A stretch of DNA of 33,541 nt from an uncultured Bacteroidota bacterium (GCA_946186925.1 CAMHPA010000027.1:1-33541); one strand, 5' to 3'; positions 1 through 9,010 are shown, counted from the stretch's first letter. The notes: generated from the sequence alone by a model not told the origin. A program made the numbers and translations.

Positions 1-1
1 T

Positions 2-262
2 AAATATTCGTATGGTCAAACACTTAACAATCTGAACGTTGACCTGTTTTACATATATGAGGATTTGATGCCATTCACAGGTTACTTTGGTAAGAGAGTC
101 AAAAATTTGCCATCATCGATGGTTGGAATGTCAGTTGAGGATGGAAAAACAGAAGTTGACAAAACCACCACATTTACATACATTTACGATGGTGAATATC
201 TCACAAAGATTGAAGAGTCTCAAGGTGACGACGATAAAAGAACCTACGAGATTTTTTATTAA
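2..262 (+). CDS. C-terminal part of a DUF4595-like protein (partial)
   Basis: The reading frame is open from the left window edge to the TAA at 260-262, so this is the last 86 residues of a gene that starts outside the window. A TTG at 65 and an ATG at 68 lie inside the frame but are not convincing starts, because the coding pattern continues upstream of them. The visible part has a GYFGKRVKNLPS segment followed by a short beta-rich tail (FTYIYDGEYLTKIEE). This resembles the end of the DUF4595 family, which are secreted or lipid-anchored proteins of Bacteroidales with YD-like beta repeats and no known function. The family call is by recollection of the pattern and is moderate; the signal peptide would lie outside the window. 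A strong terminator follows 20 bases after the stop. Confidence 0.6.
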   Translation, partial: KYSYGQTLNNLNVDLFYIYEDLMPFTGYFGKRVKNLPSSMVGMSVEDGKTEVDKTTTFTYIYDGEYLTKIEESQGDDDKRTYEIFY

Positions 263-281
263 GATATTGAAAGAGTATATG

Positions 282-313
282 AAAACGCCGCGCGATTGTG
301 CGGCGTTTTTTTA
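282..313 (+). terminator. Bidirectional rho-independent terminator
   Basis: The stem AACGCCGC (284-291) pairs perfectly with GCGGCGTT (300-307) over an 8-base loop, with A runs on the left and T runs on the right. It lies between the plus-strand partial gene and the convergent minus-strand pcm gene, so it can end transcripts from both sides. Confidence 0.9.
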
Positions 314-327
314 TCACTTTTAAATTA

Positions 328-350
328 TTCAGTTATTCAATCCTTCAATC
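328..350 (+). repeat. Short CAATCCTTC-type intergenic repeat
   Basis: Contains CAATCCTTCAATC (338-350), the same word that forms the array at 17197-17270 and recurs at 31353-31384. It directly abuts the stop codon of pcm at 351-353. Function unknown. Confidence 0.55.
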
Positions 351-998
351 TCACCCTCTATTCACCCCCTCAAGCATCGGCACAAACATACAGTCGCCAA
401 AATCTTCTTTGGTGAAGTCAGTTTCGCTCGTGCGGACAATGCGGAACATTCGCTGCTGCTTGTCGCCCACGGGCACAACCATCACGCCGCCAACCTTCAG
501 TTGTGGCAGCAGTTTTTCGGGAATCGACGATGCGCCAGCCGTAACCAGAATTTTGTCGAACGGGCCGTAGGTGGGTTTGCCAAGGTAGCCGTCGCCGTAG
601 AAGAATTGCGGGTGGTAGCCCATCGGCGGCAGCATCTGCTGAACTTTTTGGTACAGTTCGCGCTGACGCTCAATGGTATACACCTTTGCACCCATCTCAA
701 GCAAAACCGCAGTCTGATAGCCCGAGCCAGTGCCAATTTCAAGCACCTTGTCGCCCTTTTTCAGATTCAGAAGTTGCGTTTGAAAAGCCACCGTAAATGG
801 CTGACTGATAGTCTGTCCCGCACCAATCGGGAAGGCCTTGTCAGCGTAGGCGAAATCGATGAACGCGCTGTCCATAAACACGTGGCGCGGAATTTTGCCA
901 ATGGCGGCCAGCACGTTTTGGTCGGCAATGCCCTTTTTAGCCAGTTCGGCAACCAGTTGGCTGCGAAGCCCTTGCTCACGGTAACCGTCTGATTGCAT
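351..998 (-). CDS. pcm: Protein-L-isoaspartate O-methyltransferase
   Basis: A 215-residue enzyme that uses S-adenosylmethionine to methylate isoaspartyl residues in aged proteins, the first step in repairing them; it acts in the cytoplasm. The family signature is clear: an RHVFMDSAF segment near residue 38, the GAGQTISQPFTVA motif, then the SAM-binding glycine loop LEIGTGSGYQTAVL, and later the KILVTAGASSIPEKLL segment. Length is normal for the family. The ATG is separated from the clpX stop codon by only two bases, so pcm is the second gene of a clpX-pcm unit and is probably translationally coupled. That pairing with a protease subunit fits a role in protein quality control. A bidirectional terminator lies just downstream. 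Confidence 0.95.
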   Translation of the reverse strand: MQSDGYREQGLRSQLVAELAKKGIADQNVLAAIGKIPRHVFMDSAFIDFAYADKAFPIGAGQTISQPFTVAFQTQLLNLKKGDKVLEIGTGSGYQTAVLLEMGAKVYTIERQRELYQKVQQMLPPMGYHPQFFYGDGYLGKPTYGPFDKILVTAGASSIPEKLLPQLKVGGVMVVPVGDKQQRMFRIVRTSETDFTKEDFGDCMFVPMLEGVNRG

Positions 999-1000
999 AA

Positions 1001-2233
<1,233 letters not shown>

Positions 2234-2261
2234 TATATTGAATATTAAAAAGTTATCGTAA

Positions 2262-2314
2262 AAATCTAAATCTTAAATCCTAAATTCCAATTCCTAATTC
2301 CTAAATCCTAAATC
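2262..2314 (-). repeat. Degenerate TTAGG-type tandem repeat
   Basis: Read on the minus strand this is a run of imperfect units such as GGATTTA and GGAATTA, about seven copies, between the clpP terminator and the clpX start. It therefore falls in or just before the clpX 5' untranslated region. Related TTAGG-rich stretches lie at 17157-17190 and 31314-31346. Confidence 0.7.
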
Positions 2315-2318
2315 ATTA

Positions 2319-2357
2319 AAAACGAAATAGATTCTCGGCTGGCCGAAAATCTATTTC
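2319..2357 (-). terminator. Rho-independent terminator after clpP
   Basis: GAAATAGATT (2324-2333) pairs with AATCTATTTC (2348-2357), and after one mismatch TCGG pairs with CCGA inside it. On the minus strand the hairpin is followed by GTTTTTAA. It sits 20 bases after the clpP stop and before clpX, so it may terminate or attenuate read-through into clpX. Confidence 0.75.
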
Positions 2358-2377
2358 AATATGCTCATCGGTTCCGA

Positions 2378-3058
2378 TTATTTTTTCTTCGGTTCCAGAA
2401 TCTCGTCAATCATTCCGTATTCCTTCGCCTCGGCGGCTGTCATCCAGTAGTCGCGGTCGCTGTCGGCCCAAACCTTGTCGTAAGGTTGGCCCGAATGTTT
2501 GGCGATGATTTCGTAAAGTTCCTTTTTCAACTTCTGAATCTCGCGAGCCGTAATTTCGATTTCCGAAGCCTGACCTTGCGCGCCACCCATCGGTTGGTGA
2601 ATCATAATGCGCGAGTGCGGCAGAGCCGAGCGTTTGCCTTTGGTTCCCGCGGTCATCAGCACGGCGGCCATCGATGCGGCCATACCTGTGCAGATGGTGC
2701 ACACATCGGGCGCCACAAGTTGCATTGTGTCGTAGATGCCCAATCCCGCGTAAACCGAACCGCCAGGCGAGTTCAGATAAATCGAAATATCCTTGGTGTT
2801 ATCGACCGATTCAAGGAAAAGCAGTTGAGCCTGAATGATGTTTGCCACGTCATCGTCAATGGGCACGCCAAGGAAGATGATGCGGTCCATCATCAAACGC
2901 GAGAACACGTCCATCGAAGCCACGTTCAGTTGGCGTTCCTCAATGATGTTCGGCGTGATGTAACTGTTGTTAATCGCCGAAGTGAAGCGGTGGTAGGTCA
3001 GGCTGCTGATGCCAGCGTGTCCGACGGCATATTTCCTGAATTCGTCGTTCGGAATCAT
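2378..3058 (-). CDS. clpP: ATP-dependent Clp protease proteolytic subunit ClpP
   Basis: The serine peptidase chamber of the Clp protease, working with ClpX in the cytoplasm. I chose the ATG at 3058 (226 residues): it gives the family-typical start [11 protein letters not shown] and lies 7 bases after the trigger factor stop. A longer frame starting at 3115 would overlap trigger factor by 50 bases and add 19 residues without family likeness. The catalytic triad is visible as Ser129 in [10 protein letters not shown], His154 in MIHQPMGG and Asp203 in SDRDYWMT. The segment [17 protein letters not shown] is the usual oxyanion/substrate region. It forms a tig-clpP unit with the upstream gene, the normal arrangement in bacteria, and a terminator follows. 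Confidence 0.96.
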   Translation of the reverse strand: MIPNDEFRKYAVGHAGISSLTYHRFTSAINNSYITPNIIEERQLNVASMDVFSRLMMDRIIFLGVPIDDDVANIIQAQLLFLESVDNTKDISIYLNSPGGSVYAGLGIYDTMQLVAPDVCTICTGMAASMAAVLMTAGTKGKRSALPHSRIMIHQPMGGAQGQASEIEITAREIQKLKKELYEIIAKHSGQPYDKVWADSDRDYWMTAAEAKEYGMIDEILEPKKK

Positions 3059-3065
3059 ATCGTTA

Positions 3066-4415
3066 TTACTTAAAAAGTTCGTTAAACTCTTGAGTTGTAA
3101 CCTCTTTCGATTCAACTTTCACAGTCTCTTTCAGCCAGGCGGCAATCTTCTCGTCAAGTTTGCGGTCGTGCAGATGCTGACGCTCTTCCTCTTTCGAGAG
3201 CGACTGTTTGGCGAACTCTGTCAGTTGCTCATCGGGCAGAGTTGACAGGCCGTACTGACGGAACTGCGACGAAATCTGCTCTTTGGCTGCGTCCAGAAGG
3301 TCATTTTCTGAAATCTCGATGTTGTTTTCAGTGGCGATTTTGCCCTTAATCAACTGCCAGGCAAACTCTTTGCGCATTTCGGGGTACGATTTCTCGACGT
3401 CTTCTTTGGTTGTCTTCTCGTTAGCCACAACAATCCAGCGTTTCAGGAACTCGTCGGGCAGTTTCATATCGGCCTTCTCAACCAGTTTTTCCTTCGCGTC
3501 GATGATGAACTTGAAGTCGCTCTGAATGGCCAGTTCCTTGCCGAATTCCTCTTTGATTTTTGCGCGATACTCGTCAACCGAGTTCACAACTCCCTTGCCG
3601 TAAATCATATCAAACAAATCCTGATTCATAACGGCAGGCTCGTGGCGGCTTATATCGTTGATTGTCAAGCGGAAGTTGCCCGAAAGTTTTTCGGCGGCAG
3701 CCGCAGTGATGCGCAGCATTTGAGCGCGGTCAGTATTGTTGGCAAACGCTTTCGCGATGTCGAAATCGATGATGTCGCCCTTCTTTGCGCCAATCACCAG
3801 TGCGCGAACCGAATCCTCGCTGATGCGGTCAACAGCAAACAGAGCGTCTTCAGCCTTAACGCCGCCCTCAAGCACGCTGCCGTCGTCGGCCAACTGCTCG
3901 AAAGTACCCTTCACAAGGTCTTTTTCCTCAACCTTGTCAGCGCTCACGGTCTTGCCGAAGCGGTATGCATTGCTCTCTACCATTCCGTCAACCATCTCTT
4001 CGCCGACCTTAATCTGGTAGTAGTTGATTTTGTCTTTCTTGCTCAATTTCAGGTCGAAAGCGGGTTTCAGGCCCAAATCGAAAGTGAACTTGAACTCTTC
4101 TTTGTTTTCCAAATCGATGTCCGACGGGCGCTCGGTGCTAGGCAGCGGCTCGCCCAGGAAGTCGATTTTCTCGTTCTTCAGATATTCCATCAGGTTTTTA
4201 GACACCACGCGGTTCAACTCGTCCCAAAGAATGGCTTTGCCATACATTTTCTTGACAAGGCCCATAGGCGCGTTGCCAGGACGGAAACCCTTAAGGCTCA
4301 CCCTTTTGCGATAGTCTTTCAATGCTTTTTCAACTGATTCTTCGTAGTCGGCTTTTGCGACATTCAGTGTTACAACGATGTTCTGCTCGTCGATGTTTTC
4401 TCTTGTGATGTTCAT
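3066..4415 (-). CDS. tig: Trigger factor (ribosome-associated chaperone)
   Basis: A 449-residue chaperone that sits at the ribosome exit tunnel and shields nascent chains. The ribosome-binding signature GFRPGNAP is at residues 43-50 in the N-terminal domain. The middle region, where the FKBP-like peptidyl-prolyl isomerase domain lies, is poorly conserved, as is common in Bacteroidota. The C-terminal half is long, charged and alpha-helical, fitting the chaperone arms. It is the first gene of the tig-clpP unit; the tRNA-Leu gene and its terminator lie directly upstream on the same strand, so tig needs its own promoter in the roughly 40 bases before its ATG. I did not see a clear TAnnTTTG box there. 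Confidence 0.95.
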   Translation of the reverse strand: MNITRENIDEQNIVVTLNVAKADYEESVEKALKDYRKRVSLKGFRPGNAPMGLVKKMYGKAILWDELNRVVSKNLMEYLKNEKIDFLGEPLPSTERPSDIDLENKEEFKFTFDLGLKPAFDLKLSKKDKINYYQIKVGEEMVDGMVESNAYRFGKTVSADKVEEKDLVKGTFEQLADDGSVLEGGVKAEDALFAVDRISEDSVRALVIGAKKGDIIDFDIAKAFANNTDRAQMLRITAAAAEKLSGNFRLTINDISRHEPAVMNQDLFDMIYGKGVVNSVDEYRAKIKEEFGKELAIQSDFKFIIDAKEKLVEKADMKLPDEFLKRWIVVANEKTTKEDVEKSYPEMRKEFAWQLIKGKIATENNIEISENDLLDAAKEQISSQFRQYGLSTLPDEQLTEFAKQSLSKEEERQHLHDRKLDEKIAAWLKETVKVESKEVTTQEFNELFK

Positions 4416-4453
4416 TTTTTCTCTTTTTTGAGAGTTTTATCCAGATAAAATTT

Positions 4454-4485
4454 AAAAAACCGCCACCGAATCGTCGGAAGCGGTT
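4454..4485 (-). terminator. Terminator of the tRNA-Leu transcript
   Basis: On the minus strand AACCGC (4485-4480) pairs with GCGGTT (4463-4458), with an inner CCGA/TCGG helix, followed by a T-run. It lies 10 bases after the tRNA 3' end and before tig. Confidence 0.8.
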
Positions 4486-4495
4486 GAGACAACTG

Positions 4496-4577
4496 TGCGG
4501 ATGAAGGGACTCGAACCCCCACGCCTCACGGCACTAGATCCTAAGTCTAGCGCGGCTACCAATTACGCCACACCCGC
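4496..4577 (-). tRNA. tRNA-Leu (anticodon UAG)
   Basis: On the minus strand the sequence folds as a class II tRNA. The acceptor arms GCGGGTG and CATCCGC pair with one G-U wobble, the anticodon stem CTAGA/TCTAG encloses the loop CTTAGGA giving anticodon TAG, the variable arm is long as in leucine tRNAs, and the T arm has GGTTCGAGTCC. The discriminator is A and CCA is not encoded. It reads CUA and related leucine codons. A TATATTTG promoter box lies 15 bases upstream and a terminator just downstream. Confidence 0.95.
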
Positions 4578-4591
4578 GGCAAAAAGCGGTG

Positions 4592-4599
4592 CAAATATA
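4592..4599 (-). promoter_or_regulatory. TATATTTG -7 box upstream of tRNA-Leu
   Basis: A perfect match to the Bacteroidota -7 consensus TAnnTTTG, 15 bases before the tRNA 5' end. A TTG lies further upstream but at a shorter spacing than usual. Confidence 0.65.
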
Positions 4600-4664
4600 C
4601 ACTTTTTTCGGAACCAACTTGCAGTAGGGCTGAAAAATAACTTTATGCTTGCATTAACACCTAT

Positions 4665-5861
4665 TTACAGCATTGACAGCATTTTCCGGAAAGTGGCGTT
4701 TGGCACAAATCCGGACTCATCAGCAGAATATTCGGGCTTCAGGCGGTTCACAAAATACATATCGATTTCACCCTTGTGCTTGGCCGGTATTTTTCCGCGA
4801 TATTCACATTCGAAATAATCCTTAATCACATCGTAGGTGGTCTTCGAAATGTTGATTTTTCCTGGCTCACAAGCCGATTCCAGACGGCTGGCGGTGTTCA
4901 CCGAGTCGCCCCACACATCGTAAACGGTGCGTGTTTTGCCCACAACGCCCGTCACCACCGGTCCCGTATGTATGCCTATTCGCATCAGCCACGGGTCGCC
5001 GCCGGCACGAGCCCGCTTCTCGTCAAGCACTCGCACTGCGCTCTGCAATCCAAATGCCGCCAGCACAATATCGAACGGATGGCTATGGTTGGGCATCGGA
5101 AGACCGCCCGCGCACATATAGGCGTCGCCGATGGTTTTAATCTTCTCAATGAAATTCTGCTGCAGCACATCGTCGAAAGCCGAGAATAATTCTTGAAGCG
5201 TATCAATCAATGTGTTAGGTTCAAGTTTCTCTGACCATTGTGTGAAATCCTTTATGTCGGCGAACAACACCGATGCGCAGTTGTACACACGCGGTTTGGC
5301 CTTGCCGCTTTTTTTCAACTCGGCCACAATGTCTGAAGGCAACATGTTGAGCAACAATTCATCGGACCTTTTTTTCTCTCGTTGCAGTTCCATTTCGGCA
5401 TCTTTCACATTCGTGATGTCGATTTCAGATACCATAAAATATGTATCACCGGTTGTGTCACTGTTTTTGTTCACATTCACCTGCTTCCACACGCTGCGCC
5501 CCCTTCGGCCTTCTGATTTGCCAACAAACGATATTCCGCCGTTGCGGCTGTAGTGCTGTTCACCAGACCATATAAGATAATCTGTCAGTGTGCTACCGAC
5601 TTTTTTAACATACGATTCGAATGTAAAACCATACAAACGACAGAAGGCTGAACTAACTGATGTTACTTCTTCGAATTTGTCAAATACGAGCAGGACGTTC
5701 GATTCGGTTATGGCGTTCAGCATTTGTTTCAGATGGCTGTTCTCGTTTTGCACAAGTCGCTGGGCGCGTTGCTTTTTCAGCAATACGGCTACGGCCAAAG
5801 CACCAGCTACGGCTACAGTACATAGGCATACCAACAAAACCATGTTGACATTTATGGTCAT
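4665..5861 (-). CDS. Membrane-anchored PAS / class III adenylate cyclase
   Basis: A 398-residue signalling enzyme predicted to make a cyclic nucleotide from a nucleoside triphosphate. Residues 7-28 form one transmembrane helix, about 45-150 look like a PAS sensor domain, 155-180 a charged linker, and about 193-375 a class III cyclase domain. The metal-binding aspartates are Asp202 (FADIKDFT) and Asp246 (KTIGDAYM). The base-reading positions are Lys242 and Asp315 (VYDVWGD), which is the adenylate pattern and not the Glu/Cys of guanylate cyclases. Transition-state residues Asn322 and Arg326 are present, so the domain should be active. It is on its own transcript; a terminator separates it from the SiaB-like gene upstream. 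What the PAS domain senses cannot be told from sequence. Confidence 0.93.
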   Translation of the reverse strand: MTINVNMVLLVCLCTVAVAGALAVAVLLKKQRAQRLVQNENSHLKQMLNAITESNVLLVFDKFEEVTSVSSAFCRLYGFTFESYVKKVGSTLTDYLIWSGEQHYSRNGGISFVGKSEGRRGRSVWKQVNVNKNSDTTGDTYFMVSEIDITNVKDAEMELQREKKRSDELLLNMLPSDIVAELKKSGKAKPRVYNCASVLFADIKDFTQWSEKLEPNTLIDTLQELFSAFDDVLQQNFIEKIKTIGDAYMCAGGLPMPNHSHPFDIVLAAFGLQSAVRVLDEKRARAGGDPWLMRIGIHTGPVVTGVVGKTRTVYDVWGDSVNTASRLESACEPGKINISKTTYDVIKDYFECEYRGKIPAKHKGEIDMYFVNRLKPEYSADESGFVPNATFRKMLSML

Positions 5862-6027
5862 ATTGCCATCAGTTTTTTTGCGCTATTTAGCAAATGTTTA
5901 TTCAATTACAAAGATTTTTTTACAAAGAAATTCGTTGGTTGGGCGAATTGTCATTTTACTATGGGTAACGATTTTTGTATCCCTATTGTTAATGAAAGGT
6001 TTGTCACCACACCTGATTCTTTCGGAC

Positions 6028-6060
6028 AAAAAAAACGGGCTTGTTCGAACCCGTTTTTTT
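6028..6060 (-). terminator. Terminator after the SiaB-like gene
   Basis: ACGGG and CCCGT (6035-6039 and 6050-6054) form a stem flanked by an A run on the left and a T run on the right, so it can act on both strands. It lies between the SiaB-like gene and the cyclase gene. Confidence 0.85.
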
Positions 6061-6084
6061 AGCATTACCTATAAAGACATTTCC

Positions 6085-6660
6085 TTACTCGTCGTCTGGT
6101 TTCGAGTCGATACGAACCTTCAAGAGGAAGAAATGGTTTGTTTTGTCCTCAAGTGGCAGGAACTGATACTCGAGCTGGCGGCCTGTTTTGCGGGCAATAT
6201 CGATAAGGCCCAAACCGGCACCACCTTTCTCCGAAAGAGATCCCTCGCGAATCTGCTTCTTATACAAAGCGTTAAGATCGTCCTTATTCAATTTGTTGAT
6301 ATTATCGATAGCGGCTTTCAAACCTTCAATCTTCTCTGTCAGAATCTTGTTAGCGGTGATAACGCTCCAGTATCCGTCTTTTTTGCCAACAATAAACAAT
6401 CCGTTGCCCACGCCGTCGTTGCGGTCAATATCGTCAGAGTGCTTGGTCATATTCTGTAGGCACTCAACCATTACGTGGAAAACTTTACGTTTCACAGACT
6501 TGTCTTCATTCGACTTGTCCATATCGCGTTCAGCCATGGATGTGAACATTTTCATAACTTCGTGGCTGAACTCGCCTTCGTACACCAATGAAAAACCGTT
6601 GCTCGCCATCTCGTCGTGCAACGAAAGAACTGATTTGATAAGATTTATATCGGCACTCAT
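6085..6660 (-). CDS. SiaB-like GHKL protein kinase (DUF6272)
   Basis: A 191-residue protein of the SiaB family. In Pseudomonas aeruginosa SiaB phosphorylates the small protein SiaC, and the phosphatase SiaA reverses this, so the trio works like an anti-sigma/anti-anti-sigma switch. The GHKL ATPase fold is indicated by an N-box (HVMVECLQNMTKHS, with Glu66 and Asn70) and a glycine-rich lid KGGAGLGLIDIA at 145-156. There is no signal peptide or membrane segment, so it should be cytoplasmic. No SiaC (DUF1987) or PP2C-type SiaA gene is next to it in this window. It has its own near-consensus promoter and a terminator, so it is a single-gene unit. Its neighbours are a cyclase and an exported unknown protein. 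Confidence 0.82.
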   Translation of the reverse strand: MSADINLIKSVLSLHDEMASNGFSLVYEGEFSHEVMKMFTSMAERDMDKSNEDKSVKRKVFHVMVECLQNMTKHSDDIDRNDGVGNGLFIVGKKDGYWSVITANKILTEKIEGLKAAIDNINKLNKDDLNALYKKQIREGSLSEKGGAGLGLIDIARKTGRQLEYQFLPLEDKTNHFFLLKVRIDSKPDDE

Positions 6661-6701
6661 ATTTTTATTTTTTTGTCTTTTTCGTGTCTTATTACGATGG
6701 A

Positions 6702-6731
6702 TAAAAATAGATTTTTTTTAAATCATTGCAA
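6702..6731 (-). promoter_or_regulatory. Promoter of the SiaB-like gene
   Basis: On the minus strand a TTG (6731-6729) is followed after 19 bases by TATTTTTA (6709-6702), one base off the TAnnTTTG -7 consensus. The spacing matches the Bacteroidota -33/-7 pattern. It is 41 bases before the ATG. Confidence 0.5.
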
Positions 6732-6752
6732 AAAAAATCAGTTTTTTACTGA
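6730..6752 (-). terminator. Terminator of the 6765-7631 gene
   Basis: On the minus strand TCAGT, an A5 loop and ACTGA form a short hairpin followed by eight T. It begins 12 bases after the stop codon. Confidence 0.7.
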
Positions 6753-6764
6753 CACCGAGGCCAG

Positions 6765-7631
6765 TTATTTTTTCTTTGCCTTTGCAAGTTTCTGAAAATC
6801 TTTTGCCAACATTCCCTCTTTTGCCTTGTCGCTGATCATGTGCCATGCGAAATAATATAAACGTGCATCGGCCGCACCGACAATCACCTTGTAGCAGCGC
6901 ACATCTTTTTTGCGAGTACCTTCTGGACCTACCTTGTGAAGCAATACGACATCAGGATCACGGCGGTCGATAGCCTCCTCAACTTCTTTCCTCGAAACGA
7001 TTTTGAACTTGTATGGGTACAACGCTTTAATCTTCGCTTCTGTATTAAGGTCGGGATTCAGCTCTTCTTTAACCAAATATAGTGTTTTATCGTGAATATC
7101 GGCCATTTGAGAATTGTAGTATTTCAAGATATTTTTGCTTGTGAGCTTCGGATTTTCGGTGGTAAGTTTGATATGATTCTGCAGGAAACGGCAAAGCAGA
7201 CCGAGCTTGTATCCATACGATTCTTCATCAACGCCATGGTAGCAGATTGGTACTGACGCTATGTCGGGCATTTGACGGATATACTCGTAATCGCCACCAA
7301 GTTCAACACAGAGGTAATCGAATTTTGCTTTAGTCTTATCCTTGTCGTTATATACAGTGTTGCGCACAAGGAACGATTTGGTTGAATCCTTGCGCGCCTT
7401 TTCAAAATCTGAAGTTGAGAATGTCACGAGGTCATACTTACTTATATCCCAATGTTTTTCAACAGTTTCCTTGATTTTGAAATTGTACTCAAGCAACGGA
7501 TTGTTTTCCAGCACAACCATCGTGGTGGTGTTTTTAAAACGTTGAAGGCTCTCTGGACGGCCTACTGCTTGTTGCGCTTGTGCATTATAGGCGAATGCGC
7601 CTGCCAACATGATTGCGAATAATTTCTTCAT
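6765..7631 (-). CDS. Exported protein of unknown function
   Basis: I do not recognise a characterised family. The 288-residue product starts with a clear signal peptide (MKKLFAIMLAGAFAYNAQAQ, cleavage after about residue 20) with no lipobox cysteine, so it should be released to the periplasm or beyond. The mature part is mixed alpha/beta with many Lys/Asp/Glu, motifs such as TTTMVVLENNPLLEYN near the start and DEESYGYKLGLLCRFLQNH near the middle, and a lysine-rich C terminus (KLAKAKKK). There is no transmembrane helix and no T9SS C-terminal domain. It has its own promoter box and terminator, and it is divergent from the DUF1573 gene. Being next to the SiaB-like kinase gene may be chance or may reflect a shared envelope task. 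Confidence 0.8.
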   Translation of the reverse strand: MKKLFAIMLAGAFAYNAQAQQAVGRPESLQRFKNTTTMVVLENNPLLEYNFKIKETVEKHWDISKYDLVTFSTSDFEKARKDSTKSFLVRNTVYNDKDKTKAKFDYLCVELGGDYEYIRQMPDIASVPICYHGVDEESYGYKLGLLCRFLQNHIKLTTENPKLTSKNILKYYNSQMADIHDKTLYLVKEELNPDLNTEAKIKALYPYKFKIVSRKEVEEAIDRRDPDVVLLHKVGPEGTRKKDVRCYKVIVGAADARLYYFAWHMISDKAKEGMLAKDFQKLAKAKKK

Positions 7632-7653
7632 AGCTCATTATTTTAAAGTGGCA

Positions 7654-7661
7654 CAAATGTA
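7654..7661 (-). promoter_or_regulatory. TACATTTG -7 box for the 6765-7631 gene
   Basis: A perfect TAnnTTTG match 22 bases upstream of the ATG on the minus strand. Confidence 0.65.
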
Positions 7662-7812
7662 ATGATAAATGTAACATTTCTACCATTAAAAAAAAACTGA
7701 ATTTAAGCGAATACGCACAGATTATTTATTAAACATGTGGTGACTGACTATTTTTTTCACCAAACAAAATATGCCACACATCGAAAAAAAATCCAATTAA
7801 CAATAAGATTCT

Positions 7813-7820
7813 TACATTTG
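7813..7820 (+). promoter_or_regulatory. TACATTTG -7 box for the DUF1573 gene
   Basis: A perfect TAnnTTTG match 24 bases upstream of the ATG at 7845. It supports that ATG over a GTG at 7737, which would lie upstream of the promoter. Confidence 0.7.
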
Positions 7821-7844
7821 CATCTGCGTTTAATATATAAGGTG

Positions 7845-8927
7845 ATGAAAAAATATCTTTTTGCATGTATTGCCACATTGCTGGCTGCCACAGGGTTTGC
7901 TCAATCTGGTCCGGTTATCAGCTGGAACGAATCCCAATACAATTTCGGTGACATTAAAGAGGCCGATGGTCCTGTCACACACAAATTCGAGTTCACCAAC
8001 AAAGGCAATGCGCCGCTAGTGGTTACATATGTCAAGCCATCATGTGGATGCACCACATCAGACTATACCAAAGAGCCTGTAATGCCTGGCGCGAAAGGAT
8101 TTGTATCGGCCACATATGATCCTCAAGGCCGCCCTGGACCGTTTAACAAATCGATCACAATCACAACCAACTGCACGCCTGAAGTTACCACTATACGATT
8201 CTCAGGCAAAGTTATTGAGCGCGAGAAGACTTTGGCCGATTTGCATCCACGCAAAATTGGAGCTCTGAATGTTGAGGCTAACCACATAATGTTACTGAAA
8301 GTCAAGAATACCGAGGTACGTGAAGACAGCACCAGTATCGCCAACTTGACCGACAAACCACTGAAAGTGACTTTCCGCAATGTGCCTAAACACATCAAAG
8401 TCAAAGCCGTGCCTGAAACTCTGCAACCAAACCAAAAAGGCAAGATAGTGATGTATTTCGATGCCTCGCAACGTGGCGACTGGGGTTTCGTCGCTGATAA
8501 AGTGACTGTGGCAATCAATGATGACACGAACAGCAACAAAAACCAGCTATCGGTAAGCGCAACCATTGAAGAGGATTTCTCACAATATACGGCTGCACAA
8601 CTTGAAAACGCTCCGAAGATGGTGTTTGAGGAGTCAACCTTCAATTTCGGCACCATCACAGAAGGGGAAAAGGTTAATCATACATTCAAATTCCGTAATG
8701 ACGGCAAACAGGATTTGTTTATAAGAAAGATTTCGACATCGTGCGGCTGCACTGTTGTTAACAAAAAAGCTGATGTGATTAAACCTGGCGAATCGTCAGT
8801 GATCGACATCACCTTCAATTCATCCGGCAAATCGAACCGCCAGAACAAAAGCATCACCATTATCTGCAACGATCCGAAAAACTCGCAGCAGATACTGCAC
8901 ATTGTGGGTGATGTGAAAAAGAAATAA
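7845..8927 (+). CDS. Exported protein with two DUF1573 domains
   Basis: A 360-residue protein with a signal peptide (MKKYLFACIATLLAATGFAQ) followed by two copies of the DUF1573 immunoglobulin-like domain. The first has NFGDI and SCGCT (residues 66-70), the second NFGTI and SCGCT (299-303); each repeat also has the (I/V)xPG(E/A) turn typical of ASPM/SPD-2/hydin-like folds. The domain is very common in exported Bacteroidota proteins but has no assigned biochemical role. I chose the ATG at 7845 because it starts the signal peptide and follows a promoter box; the frame stays open upstream to a GTG at 7737 but that stretch has no signal peptide. The gene ends at a strong terminator, so it is a single-gene unit. 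Confidence 0.9.
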   Translation: MKKYLFACIATLLAATGFAQSGPVISWNESQYNFGDIKEADGPVTHKFEFTNKGNAPLVVTYVKPSCGCTTSDYTKEPVMPGAKGFVSATYDPQGRPGPFNKSITITTNCTPEVTTIRFSGKVIEREKTLADLHPRKIGALNVEANHIMLLKVKNTEVREDSTSIANLTDKPLKVTFRNVPKHIKVKAVPETLQPNQKGKIVMYFDASQRGDWGFVADKVTVAINDDTNSNKNQLSVSATIEEDFSQYTAAQLENAPKMVFEESTFNFGTITEGEKVNHTFKFRNDGKQDLFIRKISTSCGCTVVNKKADVIKPGESSVIDITFNSSGKSNRQNKSITIICNDPKNSQQILHIVGDVKKK

Positions 8928-8947
8928 TAAACAACTGGGACACAACA

Positions 8948-9000
8948 GAATGTGGCGCGTCCTGCCGGAACTCTGGCGACACGCCACATTCGCATTTTTT
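8948..9000 (+). terminator. Strong rho-independent terminator
   Basis: GAATGTGGCG (8948-8957) pairs with CGCCACATTC (8982-8991), with further pairing GTC/GAC and GCC/GGC inside, followed by six T. It ends only about 10 bases before the ATG of the TonB-dependent receptor gene. Confidence 0.9.
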
Positions 9001-9010
9001 AATAGCACTA

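Noticed and set aside
3059-3115. Longer clpP starting at 3115
   Set aside because: The added 19 residues overlap tig by 50 bases and do not resemble ClpP N termini.
3642-4337. A 231-residue frame on plus across tig
   Set aside because: Antisense shadow of trigger factor with no family likeness.
5590-6459. A 289-residue frame on plus spanning the cyclase and SiaB-like genes
   Set aside because: It runs through a terminator hairpin and opposes two well-supported genes.
7737-7844. GTG start for the DUF1573 gene at 7737
   Set aside because: It would place 36 residues before the signal peptide and start upstream of the TACATTTG promoter box.
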